Assembly (NCBI GenBank): GCA_946481195.1
Contig: CAMLNG010000250.1
Coordinates: 1 to 5,864 of the forward strand
Source of the DNA: an uncultured Chromatiaceae bacterium
GTDB lineage: Bacteria; Pseudomonadota; Gammaproteobacteria; Enterobacterales; Alteromonadaceae
Direction: 5' to 3'
Length of the DNA: 5,864 nucleotides
The position numbers and the translations under genes were made by a program. Under the pieces are notes generated by a model. The model saw only the letters and a list, made by a program, of their open reading frames with translations. It ran no database searches and had not been told where the DNA came from. Shown here one piece after another: positions 1 to 5,864 of this stretch (positions are counted from its first letter, which is position 1; the number at the start of each line of letters is the position of its first letter).

Positions 1-1440
1 GGCATAAGACAACTCGAGCTTATCCGCCTCAATCTTCGACAAATCTAAAATGTCATTAATCAGATTCAGCAAATGGTCGCCGCTACGCAGAACACGTTTC
101 AGGTAATCATTCATTTGTTCCTGATCCTGTTCGACCAGCGCTTGTTCGCTAAAACCGATGATAGCGGTTAGCGGGGTGCGGATTTCATGGCTCATATTAG
201 CCAGAAACACACTTTTGAGACGATTGGCTTGTTCGGCGGATTCACGCGCCAGTATCAGCTGTTGGTTTGCACTAGCCAGATTACTGTTGGCCCTTGCCAA
301 ATCCTGTGTCCTTTTCTGAACTTTCTCTTCCAGCTGTTGTTTGTAGGCGCGCTCGCGCTCGCGGTAGACCCGTAATTGCCGGACCATCACATTAAACGCG
401 GCAAACATATCCCCAAGCTCGTCTTGTTTTTTCACTGTCAGCAATGTGCTGAGATCACCACGCCCCACAGCGGTTTTAGCCTCAGTCAGCACTTTGATTG
501 GCTCAAAAATATAATGGATGAGCAACCAGTAACATAACAACGGCAAACCAACAGCAAACAAGATACTGGCCAGAAATAACAACACAGGTAAAAATTCGGA
601 AACGTCCATCAGTTCAGTTTCATCAACAGCACTGACCAGCATATAGTTAGCAGGTAATGCCGCACCAAGCACCTGCATTGGTTTGCCGAGCAGGACTATA
701 GACTGCAATTGTTCAGCACCTACCGATTGCTGAACCTGGGAAAAATTGGTTGGAGCCAGCGCACTACCGATTAAATTGGCTTTGTCAGCATAGGCAATAG
801 TTCCACCTGCACTGACAATTAAATTTACGTTGGAAGGTAACAGGCGGTTTTGGACAATCTCATCCAGCAGGTCCACGTTGAGATTCACCACCAGATATCC
901 CCAGAGCCGGTCAATCTCACTGCTATTGTTCGCCAGTTGATAAATCTTTTGCGCCAGAATGACATGCAATTTTTGTTGCTCAGACTCCCGGCTGATAAAA
1001 ATTCCCGCATCCTCAATCATGCCTTGCAATGCCGTAAAATAGTCGGCGCGAAATCGACCACCGGCCGGATCAACGCCATCTTTCACGGGTAGCTGAAACA
1101 TCAGCTCGCCATTAAGCCGCAGTAACTTAATTTGCTCGACGTCAGGATTGGCTTTCTGATATTGCCTGAATTGCTCTTTCAGCCGGGGCAGGTCTGCTGT
1201 CTGACTATCAAGGAACGCCAGCGTACTCTCGCTCCGGCTCAAATGCTGCAGATGCATCTGATGATTGTTCAGGTAACTGCTGAGCTTTTCTTGCTGGATC
1301 TCAAGATGCTGCGCCACCTTAATAAAGGCTTGCTGCACAAATGATGACTCGCTATAACGGAATGCCAGATAGCCAAAGACTAAAGTTGGCAAAACCATTA
1401 AAGGAAACATATAGATAACTAGGGTTTCGCGGAGTCTCAT
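1..1440 (-). CDS. Membrane sensor histidine kinase, N-terminal part (3' end beyond window)
   Basis: The frame is open for 480 codons from an ATG at 1440 to the left edge, so the protein is truncated by the window. Visible order: TM1 at about residues 8-27; a large extracytoplasmic region at 28-282, probably a Cache-like ligand sensor (inferred from size and position, not from a motif); TM2 at about 283-308; a HAMP domain at about 309-356 with the FEPI start (312-315) and a DELG motif (340-343); a charged, Gln/Glu-rich coiled coil at 357-410; then a HisKA domain whose H-box SHEIRTPL (417-424) places the phospho-acceptor at His418. HisKA continues with [19 protein letters not shown] (459-477), typical of hybrid-type kinases. 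The HATPase domain and any receiver domain would lie off the window. An in-frame TAG lies 14 codons upstream and ATG 1440 is the first ATG after it; the ribosome binding site is weak. The signal sensed and the partner regulator cannot be told from the sequence. Confidence 0.93.
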   Translation of the reverse strand, partial: MRLRETLVIYMFPLMVLPTLVFGYLAFRYSESSFVQQAFIKVAQHLEIQQEKLSSYLNNHQMHLQHLSRSESTLAFLDSQTADLPRLKEQFRQYQKANPDVEQIKLLRLNGELMFQLPVKDGVDPAGGRFRADYFTALQGMIEDAGIFISRESEQQKLHVILAQKIYQLANNSSEIDRLWGYLVVNLNVDLLDEIVQNRLLPSNVNLIVSAGGTIAYADKANLIGSALAPTNFSQVQQSVGAEQLQSIVLLGKPMQVLGAALPANYMLVSAVDETELMDVSEFLPVLLFLASILFAVGLPLLCYWLLIHYIFEPIKVLTEAKTAVGRGDLSTLLTVKKQDELGDMFAAFNVMVRQLRVYRERERAYKQQLEEKVQKRTQDLARANSNLASANQQLILARESAEQANRLKSVFLANMSHEIRTPLTAIIGFSEQALVEQDQEQMNDYLKRVLRSGDHLLNLINDILDLSKIEADKLELSYA

Positions 1441-1483
1441 TCGTCCATTAACCTGACTCAAACCTGTCGCAGATATTCGCTAC

Positions 1484-1512
1484 AGCATAAACAGACAACA
1501 GGCAGGCGACAA
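1484..1512 (-). promoter_or_regulatory. Candidate sigma70-type promoter for the histidine kinase gene
   Basis: Read on the minus strand, a TTGTCG box (1507-1512) is separated by 17 nt from a TATGCT box (1484-1489). Each matches the consensus hexamer at four of six positions and the spacing is optimal. It would start transcription near 1477, about 37 nt before the kinase ATG. It lies downstream of the hairpin that follows the peptidase gene, which suits a separate transcription unit. It was found by eye and such matches are common by chance. Confidence 0.35.
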
Positions 1513-1534
1513 CCAATTTCCGTCAACAAGACTT

Positions 1535-1565
1535 AGCTGCAACAGAGTTTGCCTCTGTTGCAGCT
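1535..1565 (-). terminator. 13-bp hairpin after the aminopeptidase gene, probable terminator
   Basis: A perfect inverted repeat pairs 1535-1547 with 1553-1565 around a 5-nt loop, starting 8 nt beyond the peptidase stop codon. The stem is AGCTGCAACAGAG against its complement. The position is right for an intrinsic terminator, but the minus-strand sequence after the stem is AAGTCTTGTT rather than a run of T. Termination may therefore be partial, or the hairpin may mainly protect the 3' end of the transcript. Confidence 0.55.
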
Positions 1566-1573
1566 TATCGGGA

Positions 1574-3112
1574 TTAGCGCAGATAAGCCGCGGCCAAACT
1601 CGTAACCGGGGCGGCTGAAGGTTTACCATGTTGCCAGTCACCACCATCGACCCCGCTACCGGCGATATCGATATGGACATAAGGCAAGCCATCAGACAGA
1701 GCTGAGTTTTGCTCTAAACCTGCTGCAACGACCAAAAACGCCATCGGGAACTGGTGACCACGCGCCGTTACGGAAGAAGGTGCGTTGTTGCAACTCAGCA
1801 CATCATCAGCACAGCTGCGCGCTTTGATAAAGGCAAAATCTTCACGCCGGCTGGAAGATAATTCGGACGGGTCGCCCCAAACCTCACCTGCCTGAGCAAT
1901 CTGCGCCGAAACGCCTGCTTTACGCGCCGCACCATTTTCGACCAACGCGGTGTAAGGACCTACGGCCCGGGCCGCGTGACCGGTCAGAGTCGCTATCGAG
2001 AACAATGTTGGGTCAACAGCATCTTTAGCCTGCAGGCGTAAATGCGACATCAAATCGGCAAGGACCAAGCGGCCTTCGGCATCAGTATTCCCAATACGCA
2101 CCCTCACCCCGGCATGGCTGGTAATGATTTCGTCCGCAACAAAGGCGTCAGAACCAATGCTGTTACGCACAGCACCAATTTCGGCGACCACTCTTAAGCC
2201 TGCTGGTTTTAACATGGCAACCGTTTTCAAAAATCCGGCAACGGCAGCTGCACCACCTTTGTCGCGGCTCATGCCCGCCATACCACCGTTAATTTTAAGG
2301 TCAGCACCACCAGTGTCATAGACCAGGCCCTTACCGGCCAGCAACAACGTTTTGCTGACAGGGCCAGGTGGATTGTATTCCAGCCGGATCACCGCTGGTT
2401 TATGCCGTGCCACCGCTAACGAGCTACGGGCGACCGCCATCAGCAGCGGATAATCAGCCAACAACTGCTCAGTATTGGTTTCCACTTTCACTTTCACGTC
2501 AGTATGCGCAAACGCATCAACGCAATAATCAGCAAAGCGCAGCGGGGCCATCCGCTCAGGCTCTGTACCACACAAATCACGCGCTAAACGACGGCCGGCT
2601 TCGGTGGCGGCCATAAAAGTGGCCTGCTGTGCCGACAGACCAATCAGGCCGATTTGCAGCACAGGTTCAACCTGCAATTCACCGCGGGCTTCACGCCCTT
2701 CTAATGGCTGCCACAACGCCTGTGCTGCGGCAAGGTAGGCTACAGCCAGCGCTTCACTGTAACGTGGATCAGCTGGTGTCTGCAGCCAGAGCAAAGGCCG
2801 GACTGCACCTGCCGCTTTTGCCTGCAATATTGCGATTTTCGCGACATCAGCGATACAACGTACATCATCAAAATCACGTAACAAAGGACCGGTCGGCGCC
2901 AGAATCAGGCGCTGGCCCGGCGCACTGGCACAGATGGTAGTGACGGTCTCACGACCAATTCTCTGATCGATCTGCTGTTGCTGTGCGACGAAGTCTGTCA
3001 AAGCCGCATCAGGTAACTGGTGGAAATTTTCTGCGATACAAATCAGCGCATCCCAGTCTGCCAGGGTGGCAGATTGGAGGGATGGCACTGCAATGGGTGT
3101 AGGGTATGCCAT
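1574..3112 (-). CDS. M17-family (leucyl) aminopeptidase, LAP-1/NPEPL1-like
   Basis: This 512-residue protein is a cytosolic-type dizinc aminopeptidase expected to remove N-terminal residues from peptides. The C-terminal catalytic domain is intact. The motif GKGLVYDTGG (260-269) and the following segment supply Lys261, Asp266, Lys273 and Asp284, and NTDAEGRL (342-349) supplies Asp344, Glu346 and Arg348. These match the metal ligands and catalytic Lys/Arg of E. coli PepA (K270, D275, K282, D293, D352, E354, R356) with almost the same spacing. The VYDTGG form, the CNNAPSSVTARGHQFP segment (441-456) and DPERM-like GTEPERMAP (182-190) resemble the LAP-1/NPEPL1-type branch more than PepA itself. 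The N-terminal domain (about 1-180) is divergent, with no signal peptide. The ATG at 3112 has an AAGGA ribosome binding site 7 nt upstream. The gene follows nqrM by 36 nt and is probably cotranscribed with it. Substrate specificity is unknown. Confidence 0.93.
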   Translation of the reverse strand: MAYPTPIAVPSLQSATLADWDALICIAENFHQLPDAALTDFVAQQQQIDQRIGRETVTTICASAPGQRLILAPTGPLLRDFDDVRCIADVAKIAILQAKAAGAVRPLLWLQTPADPRYSEALAVAYLAAAQALWQPLEGREARGELQVEPVLQIGLIGLSAQQATFMAATEAGRRLARDLCGTEPERMAPLRFADYCVDAFAHTDVKVKVETNTEQLLADYPLLMAVARSSLAVARHKPAVIRLEYNPPGPVSKTLLLAGKGLVYDTGGADLKINGGMAGMSRDKGGAAAVAGFLKTVAMLKPAGLRVVAEIGAVRNSIGSDAFVADEIITSHAGVRVRIGNTDAEGRLVLADLMSHLRLQAKDAVDPTLFSIATLTGHAARAVGPYTALVENGAARKAGVSAQIAQAGEVWGDPSELSSSRREDFAFIKARSCADDVLSCNNAPSSVTARGHQFPMAFLVVAAGLEQNSALSDGLPYVHIDIAGSGVDGGDWQHGKPSAAPVTSLAAAYLR

Positions 3113-3148
3113 TTGTATGTCCTTAACAGGCAGTGGGACTGCCAGAGA

Positions 3149-3361
3149 TCAGATGATTTTATTTTCTTGCCAGAGTTTTTCTTTACGCATCCGCTCCTGG
3201 CGTTTTTCACACGGATTTTCACAATCACAGGCCTTTTCAATGCCCAGTGCATCCAGACCGCCGCAGCTGCCGGCAATGGTTTTACGTTGCACTATGTAAC
3301 CTACGGCCATAGCCAACACAACAATTAACAGCACAGCAAACGTCAACAGAAATACTTCCAT
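3149..3361 (-). CDS. nqrM: Na+-NQR maturation protein NqrM (DUF539)
   Basis: A 70-residue protein with one N-terminal membrane segment (about 2-24) followed by a short Cys-rich cytoplasmic tail. The tail holds four cysteines, Cys33 (GSCGG), Cys45, Cys47 and Cys51 (ACDCENPC), then a basic, charged C-terminus. This layout is diagnostic of NqrM. Family knowledge: NqrM is required for a functional Na+-NQR and is thought to deliver or insert iron for the Fe centre held by NqrD and NqrE; from memory, Cys33 is the most important cysteine in the Vibrio protein. The ATG at 3361 is preceded by a good ribosome binding site, GAGAGG, 5 nt upstream. The gene lies downstream of nqrF but beyond its terminator, so it probably has its own promoter, and it leads into the aminopeptidase gene. 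Confidence 0.95.
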   Translation of the reverse strand: MEVFLLTFAVLLIVVLAMAVGYIVQRKTIAGSCGGLDALGIEKACDCENPCEKRQERMRKEKLWQENKII

Positions 3362-3408
3362 GACAACCTCTCTAGGCGATGAATAAAAATTAGTGGCAGG
3401 CAGATCAC

Positions 3409-3427
3409 TGACGCCGCGGGAGCGTCA
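3409..3427. repeat. Short palindrome at the predicted nqrM transcription start
   Basis: The half-sites TGACGC (3409-3414) and GCGTCA (3422-3427) form an inverted repeat around a 7-nt GC-rich spacer. It touches the last base of the candidate -10 box and covers the expected start point near 3420. It could be an operator or a 5'-leader hairpin. At 6 bp per arm it could also be chance. Confidence 0.35.
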
Positions 3428-3456
3428 TTTTAACGCCAAATCAGCCTAACGACCAA
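3427..3456 (-). promoter_or_regulatory. Candidate sigma70-type promoter for nqrM and the aminopeptidase gene
   Basis: On the minus strand a TAAAAT -10 box (3427-3432, five of six consensus positions) lies 18 nt after a weak TTGGTC -35 box (3451-3456). Transcription would begin near 3420, giving a leader of about 60 nt before the nqrM ATG. A promoter is expected here because the strong nqrF terminator lies just upstream. The region 3362-3521 shows no ORF or recognisable riboswitch. Confidence 0.45.
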
Positions 3457-3521
3457 GCTTTCCGGCCAAACCACTGCCAGTATCCATGGAACTTTATTGT
3501 TACCTGACAAAACGCAGGTAT

Positions 3522-3550
3522 AAAAAAACCAACCCGAGGGTTGGTTTTTT
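3522..3550 (-). terminator. Intrinsic terminator of the nqr operon
   Basis: Beginning 15 nt after the nqrF stop, the minus strand reads a run of A, CCAACCC, then GGGTTGG and a run of seven T (complement of 3522-3528). The CCAACC/GGTTGG core closes a CTCG tetraloop and the flanking A and T tracts extend the pairing to 12 bp (3523-3534 with 3539-3550). This is a textbook rho-independent terminator. The symmetric A and T tracts mean it could also stop plus-strand transcription, although no plus-strand gene is seen nearby. Confidence 0.92.
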
Positions 3551-3564
3551 ATTGCTGTCAGTGG

Positions 3565-4797
3565 TTAACCACCGAAGTCGTCCAATAAGATATTGTCGTC
3601 TTCAACACCTAAGTCTTTCAGCATGTTAATGACCGCTTTGTTCATCATCGGCGGACCACACATGTAGAATTCACAATCTTCCGGCGCTTTATGGTTTTTC
3701 AGATAGTTTTCAAAAATAACGTTGTGAATAAAACCTGTGTAACCAGTCCAGTTATCTTCCGGTTGCGGATCTGACAAGGCCACGTGCCACTGGAAGTTTT
3801 CGTTTTCAGCCTGCAGCATGTCGAAGTCTTCGACGTAGAACATTTCGCGTTTTGAACGGGCACCGTACCAGAAGCTGATCTTCCGTTTCGATTTTAACCG
3901 GCGCAGTTGGTCAAAAATATGCGAACGCATTGGCGCCATACCAGCACCACCACCGATAAACACCATTTCTGCATTTGTGTCTTTCGCGAAGAATTCACCA
4001 AACGGACCAGAAATTGTCACTTTATCACCGGCTTTCAGGCTCCAGATATATGAAGACATTTTACCGCACGGCAGTGTCAGATTATTTGGCGGTGGTGTCG
4101 CGATCCGCACGTTCAGCATGATAATGCCTTCTTCTTCCGGATAGTTCGCCATGGAATAAGCACGAATAGTCGGCTCGTCCACTTTGGATTCCAGCGTGAA
4201 GAACTTAAAGCGTTCCCAGTCGCCACGGTATTCGGCAGGGATATCGTAATCGGCATATTTGACGTGATGCGCAGGTGCTTCAATCTGAATATAACCGCCG
4301 GCACGGAACGGCACTGATTCGCCATCAGGGATCTGCAGTTTCAGTTCTTTGATAAAAGTGGCTTTGTTGTCATTAGAAATAACAGTACATGCCCACTTTT
4401 TGATACCAAAGATTTCTGGTTCCACTTCGATGTCCATATCAGTTTTCACACTGACCTGACAGGCTAACCGGCAACCTTCACGACGTTCACCTTTAGTCAG
4501 GTGACCAAATTCGACCGGCAGCACGTCACCACCACCTGAGTGCACATGCACCCGGCATTGACCACAGGAACCACCACCACCACAGGCTGATGACAGGAAG
4601 ATACCCCGATCTGCCAGTACGCTGAGCAGTTTGCCACCGGCGCTGACTTTCAGCGCTTTGCTGGCATCGCCATTGATGTTGATGGTGACTTCACCTGCAG
4701 AAACCAGTTTCGCCTTGGCCACTAAAATCATCACGACCAGTGCGACTACCAGCAGGGTGAACATACCAACACCAAGATAAATCTCAGTATATTGCAT
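3565..4797 (-). CDS. nqrF: Na+-NQR subunit F, NADH dehydrogenase with 2Fe-2S and FAD
   Basis: A 410-residue electron-entry subunit of Na+-NQR that oxidises NADH at the cytoplasmic face and passes electrons through FAD and a 2Fe-2S cluster into the membrane subunits. Visible parts: an N-terminal membrane anchor (about 5-27); a ferredoxin-like domain (about 36-130) with cluster ligands Cys72, Cys78, Cys81 ([10 protein letters not shown]) and Cys113; an FAD domain with RAYS (212-215) and KMSSYIW (246-252); and an NADH domain with [10 protein letters not shown] (282-291) and CGPPMM (380-385). The C-terminus LDDFGG includes the conserved aromatic Phe408. Length and motif positions are offset by two residues from V. 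cholerae NqrF (408 aa), and no key residue is missing. The ATG at 4797 has an AAGGA site 7 nt upstream. It starts 25 nt after nqrE and is the last gene of the operon, followed by a strong terminator. Confidence 0.98.
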   Translation of the reverse strand: MQYTEIYLGVGMFTLLVVALVVMILVAKAKLVSAGEVTININGDASKALKVSAGGKLLSVLADRGIFLSSACGGGGSCGQCRVHVHSGGGDVLPVEFGHLTKGERREGCRLACQVSVKTDMDIEVEPEIFGIKKWACTVISNDNKATFIKELKLQIPDGESVPFRAGGYIQIEAPAHHVKYADYDIPAEYRGDWERFKFFTLESKVDEPTIRAYSMANYPEEEGIIMLNVRIATPPPNNLTLPCGKMSSYIWSLKAGDKVTISGPFGEFFAKDTNAEMVFIGGGAGMAPMRSHIFDQLRRLKSKRKISFWYGARSKREMFYVEDFDMLQAENENFQWHVALSDPQPEDNWTGYTGFIHNVIFENYLKNHKAPEDCEFYMCGPPMMNKAVINMLKDLGVEDDNILLDDFGG

Positions 4798-4822
4798 TGT
4801 TTTTTCCTTCTACTTCTGATGG

Positions 4823-5431
4823 TTACAGGGACACGCCTGAGAACGACAGGAAACCCAGACTCATCAGACCCACCATAAAGAAGCGTGAACCCAGACCACG
4901 TAAAGCCAGCGGCACATCGGCGTACTTCAGTTTTTCACTGACCGCAGCCATCACAGTAATGGCCATAGTCCAACCGATACCACTGCCCAAACCAAACACT
5001 GTACTTTCAGCCAGGGTGTAATCGCGTTCTACCATGAAAGCTACAGCACCAAAAATTGCGCAGTTCACAGTGATTAACGGCAGGAAGATACCTAAAGCGT
5101 TGTACAGAGCTGGTACGTATTTATCCAGAAACATTTCCAAGACTTGCACCAAACCGGCAATCACACCGATGTAGGCGATAAAGCCGAGGAAACTCAGGTC
5201 CGTGTCCGGAAAACCAGCCCAGGCTAACGCACCAGGGGCCAGAAACTGTTTAAACACGATGTTGTTTAACGGTACTGACAACGCCAGTACCACTGTCACA
5301 GCAACGCCTAAACTGAACGCTGTTTTGACCTGTTTCGAGATGGCAATAAAAGTACACATCCCGAGGAAAAACGACAGTGCCATGTTTTCAACGAAAACAG
5401 CACGCACAAATAAACTTAAATAATGTTCCAT
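4823..5431 (-). CDS. nqrE: Na+-NQR subunit E, integral membrane protein
   Basis: A 202-residue hydrophobic protein with six predicted membrane segments (roughly 11-31, 38-60, 78-102, 108-133, 143-165 and 178-200). NqrE and NqrD are homologous, inverted-topology partners that together hold an intramembrane Fe centre lying on the electron path between NqrF and NqrC. The ligand cysteines are Cys26 (FLGMCTF) and Cys124 (ITVNCAIFG), corresponding to Cys26 and Cys120 of V. cholerae NqrE. The four-residue shift comes from a slightly longer loop around 68-79 ([12 protein letters not shown]). The start [10 protein letters not shown] matches the family N-terminus and is served by an AAGGAG site. It lies 10 nt after nqrD and 25 nt before nqrF, so the three are surely cotranscribed. 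Confidence 0.98.
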   Translation of the reverse strand: MEHYLSLFVRAVFVENMALSFFLGMCTFIAISKQVKTAFSLGVAVTVVLALSVPLNNIVFKQFLAPGALAWAGFPDTDLSFLGFIAYIGVIAGLVQVLEMFLDKYVPALYNALGIFLPLITVNCAIFGAVAFMVERDYTLAESTVFGLGSGIGWTMAITVMAAVSEKLKYADVPLALRGLGSRFFMVGLMSLGFLSFSGVSL

Positions 5432-5437
5432 CTGCTA

Positions 5438-5443
5438 CTCCTT
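5438..5443 (-). promoter_or_regulatory. Strong ribosome binding site of nqrE overlapping the nqrD stop
   Basis: AAGGAG on the minus strand lies 6 nt before the nqrE ATG and shares its first two bases with the TAA stop of nqrD (5442-5444). This arrangement favours translational coupling, which would help keep the paired subunits NqrD and NqrE at equal amounts. It also confirms the ATG at 5431 as the nqrE start. Confidence 0.8.
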
Positions 5444-5864
5444 AGTGCTGTTCTTGCTGCTCTGGACGCCAGGTCCGCAGGGCCCAAATTAACAGGCCAA
5501 TGATGAAGAATGCACTTGGTGGCATCAGCAACAGACCATTCGGAACATACCAGCCACCGGCGCTGACCAGAGGCAGCACTTCATGACCTAAAATGGTTCC
5601 TGAGCCAAAGATTTCACGGATAGTTGCAACAATAACCAACAACACAGTGTAACCCAGACCATTACCGATACCGTCCAGGAACGACATCAGCGGCGGGCTT
5701 TTCATGGCGTGGGCTTCAGCACGGCCCATCACGATACAGTTAGTGATGATCAAACCAACAAACACTGACAGCTCTTTTGCCACGTTGTAGGCGTAAGCTT
5801 TCAGGATTTGGTCAACCACAATAACCAGAGATGCAATGATGGTCATTTGCACGATAATGCGCAC
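5442..5864 (-). CDS. nqrD: Na+-NQR subunit D, C-terminal part (5' end beyond window)
   Basis: The visible 140 residues correspond to about residue 70 to the end of a family protein of about 210 residues. The first codon in the window, GTG, is an internal Val (VRIIVQM is a mid-protein family motif), so the true start lies off the right edge. Visible membrane segments are at about 1-22, 33-47, 66-86 and 111-129 of the fragment. The family motif [15 protein letters not shown] carries fragment Cys43, equivalent to the second Fe-ligand cysteine of NqrD (Cys112 in V. cholerae); the first ligand is in the missing part. [18 protein letters not shown] and the tail WRPEQQEQH are typical. NqrD pairs with NqrE to hold the intramembrane Fe centre. 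nqrABC are expected further right. Confidence 0.97.
   Translation of the reverse strand: MRIIVQMTIIASLVIVVDQILKAYAYNVAKELSVFVGLIITNCIVMGRAEAHAMKSPPLMSFLDGIGNGLGYTVLLVIVATIREIFGSGTILGHEVLPLVSAGGWYVPNGLLLMPPSAFFIIGLLIWALRTWRPEQQEQH

Noticed and set aside
187..1344. Plus-strand open frames at 187-375, 850-1092 and 1132-1344
   Set aside because: They lie antisense to the continuous 480-codon histidine kinase frame, are short, and encode nothing recognisable.
3043..3276. Minus-strand frame of 77 codons overlapping nqrM and the start of the peptidase gene
   Set aside because: It is in a different frame from nqrM, which has the conserved Cys pattern and a good ribosome binding site. This one has no supporting motif.
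2124..3328. Plus-strand open frames opposite the aminopeptidase and nqrM, including a 103-codon frame at 2629-2940 and frames at 3020-3328
   Set aside because: These are shadows of genes with complete family motifs on the minus strand, and their own translations are low in complexity or unrecognisable.
3522..3550. Bidirectional terminator serving a convergent plus-strand gene
   Set aside because: The hairpin is symmetric, but no plus-strand gene converges on it; all supported genes run on the minus strand.
4555..4590. Repeated ccaccacc stretches in nqrF as a tandem repeat
   Set aside because: They encode the conserved glycine-rich loop of the 2Fe-2S site ([10 protein letters not shown]), so coding constraint explains them.
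5862..5864. GTG at the right edge as the start of nqrD
   Set aside because: The residues that follow (VRIIVQM) are internal in the NqrD family, and about 69 residues including the first Fe-ligand Cys would be missing. The gene simply runs off the window.

Overview
The window comes from a gammaproteobacterium. The sequence is of moderate GC, and its Nqr proteins closely resemble those of Vibrio and other marine or aquatic gammaproteobacteria. An Alteromonadales-type genome (for example the Rheinheimera/Alishewanella group) fits my impression of the proteins, but I cannot confirm the genus from the sequence alone. Every supported gene lies on the minus strand, so transcription runs from the right edge to the left.

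Right part (about 3520-5864): the distal half of the operon for the Na+-translocating NADH:quinone oxidoreductase (Na+-NQR). It holds the C-terminal two thirds of nqrD (cut by the window edge), complete nqrE and complete nqrF. The three genes are 10 and 25 nt apart and end in a strong intrinsic terminator immediately after nqrF. NqrD and NqrE are the paired membrane subunits that share an intramembrane iron centre. NqrF is the NADH-oxidising subunit with a 2Fe-2S domain and a ferredoxin-reductase-like FAD/NADH domain.

Middle part (about 1535-3521): after the terminator, a roughly 160-nt leader carries a plausible sigma70-type promoter with a small palindrome at the expected transcription start. 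It precedes nqrM, a small Cys-rich membrane protein needed for Na+-NQR maturation. An M17-family (leucyl) aminopeptidase follows 36 nt later, so nqrM and the peptidase probably form a two-gene unit. A 13-bp hairpin follows the peptidase.

Left part (1-1440): the N-terminal 480 residues of a membrane sensor histidine kinase, consisting of TM, large periplasmic sensor region, TM, HAMP, coiled coil and HisKA. It is cut by the window edge before its ATPase domain. It probably has its own promoter in the 133-nt gap upstream.

Functionally, nqrDEF and nqrM belong together: NqrM helps install the Fe centre of NqrD/NqrE. The aminopeptidase and the kinase have no sequence-evident link to Na+-NQR. apbE, which often sits between nqrF and nqrM in Vibrio-type loci, is not there. 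I see no mobile element, CRISPR array, RNA gene or clear novel system; this is ordinary core-genome sequence with a few points worth checking.
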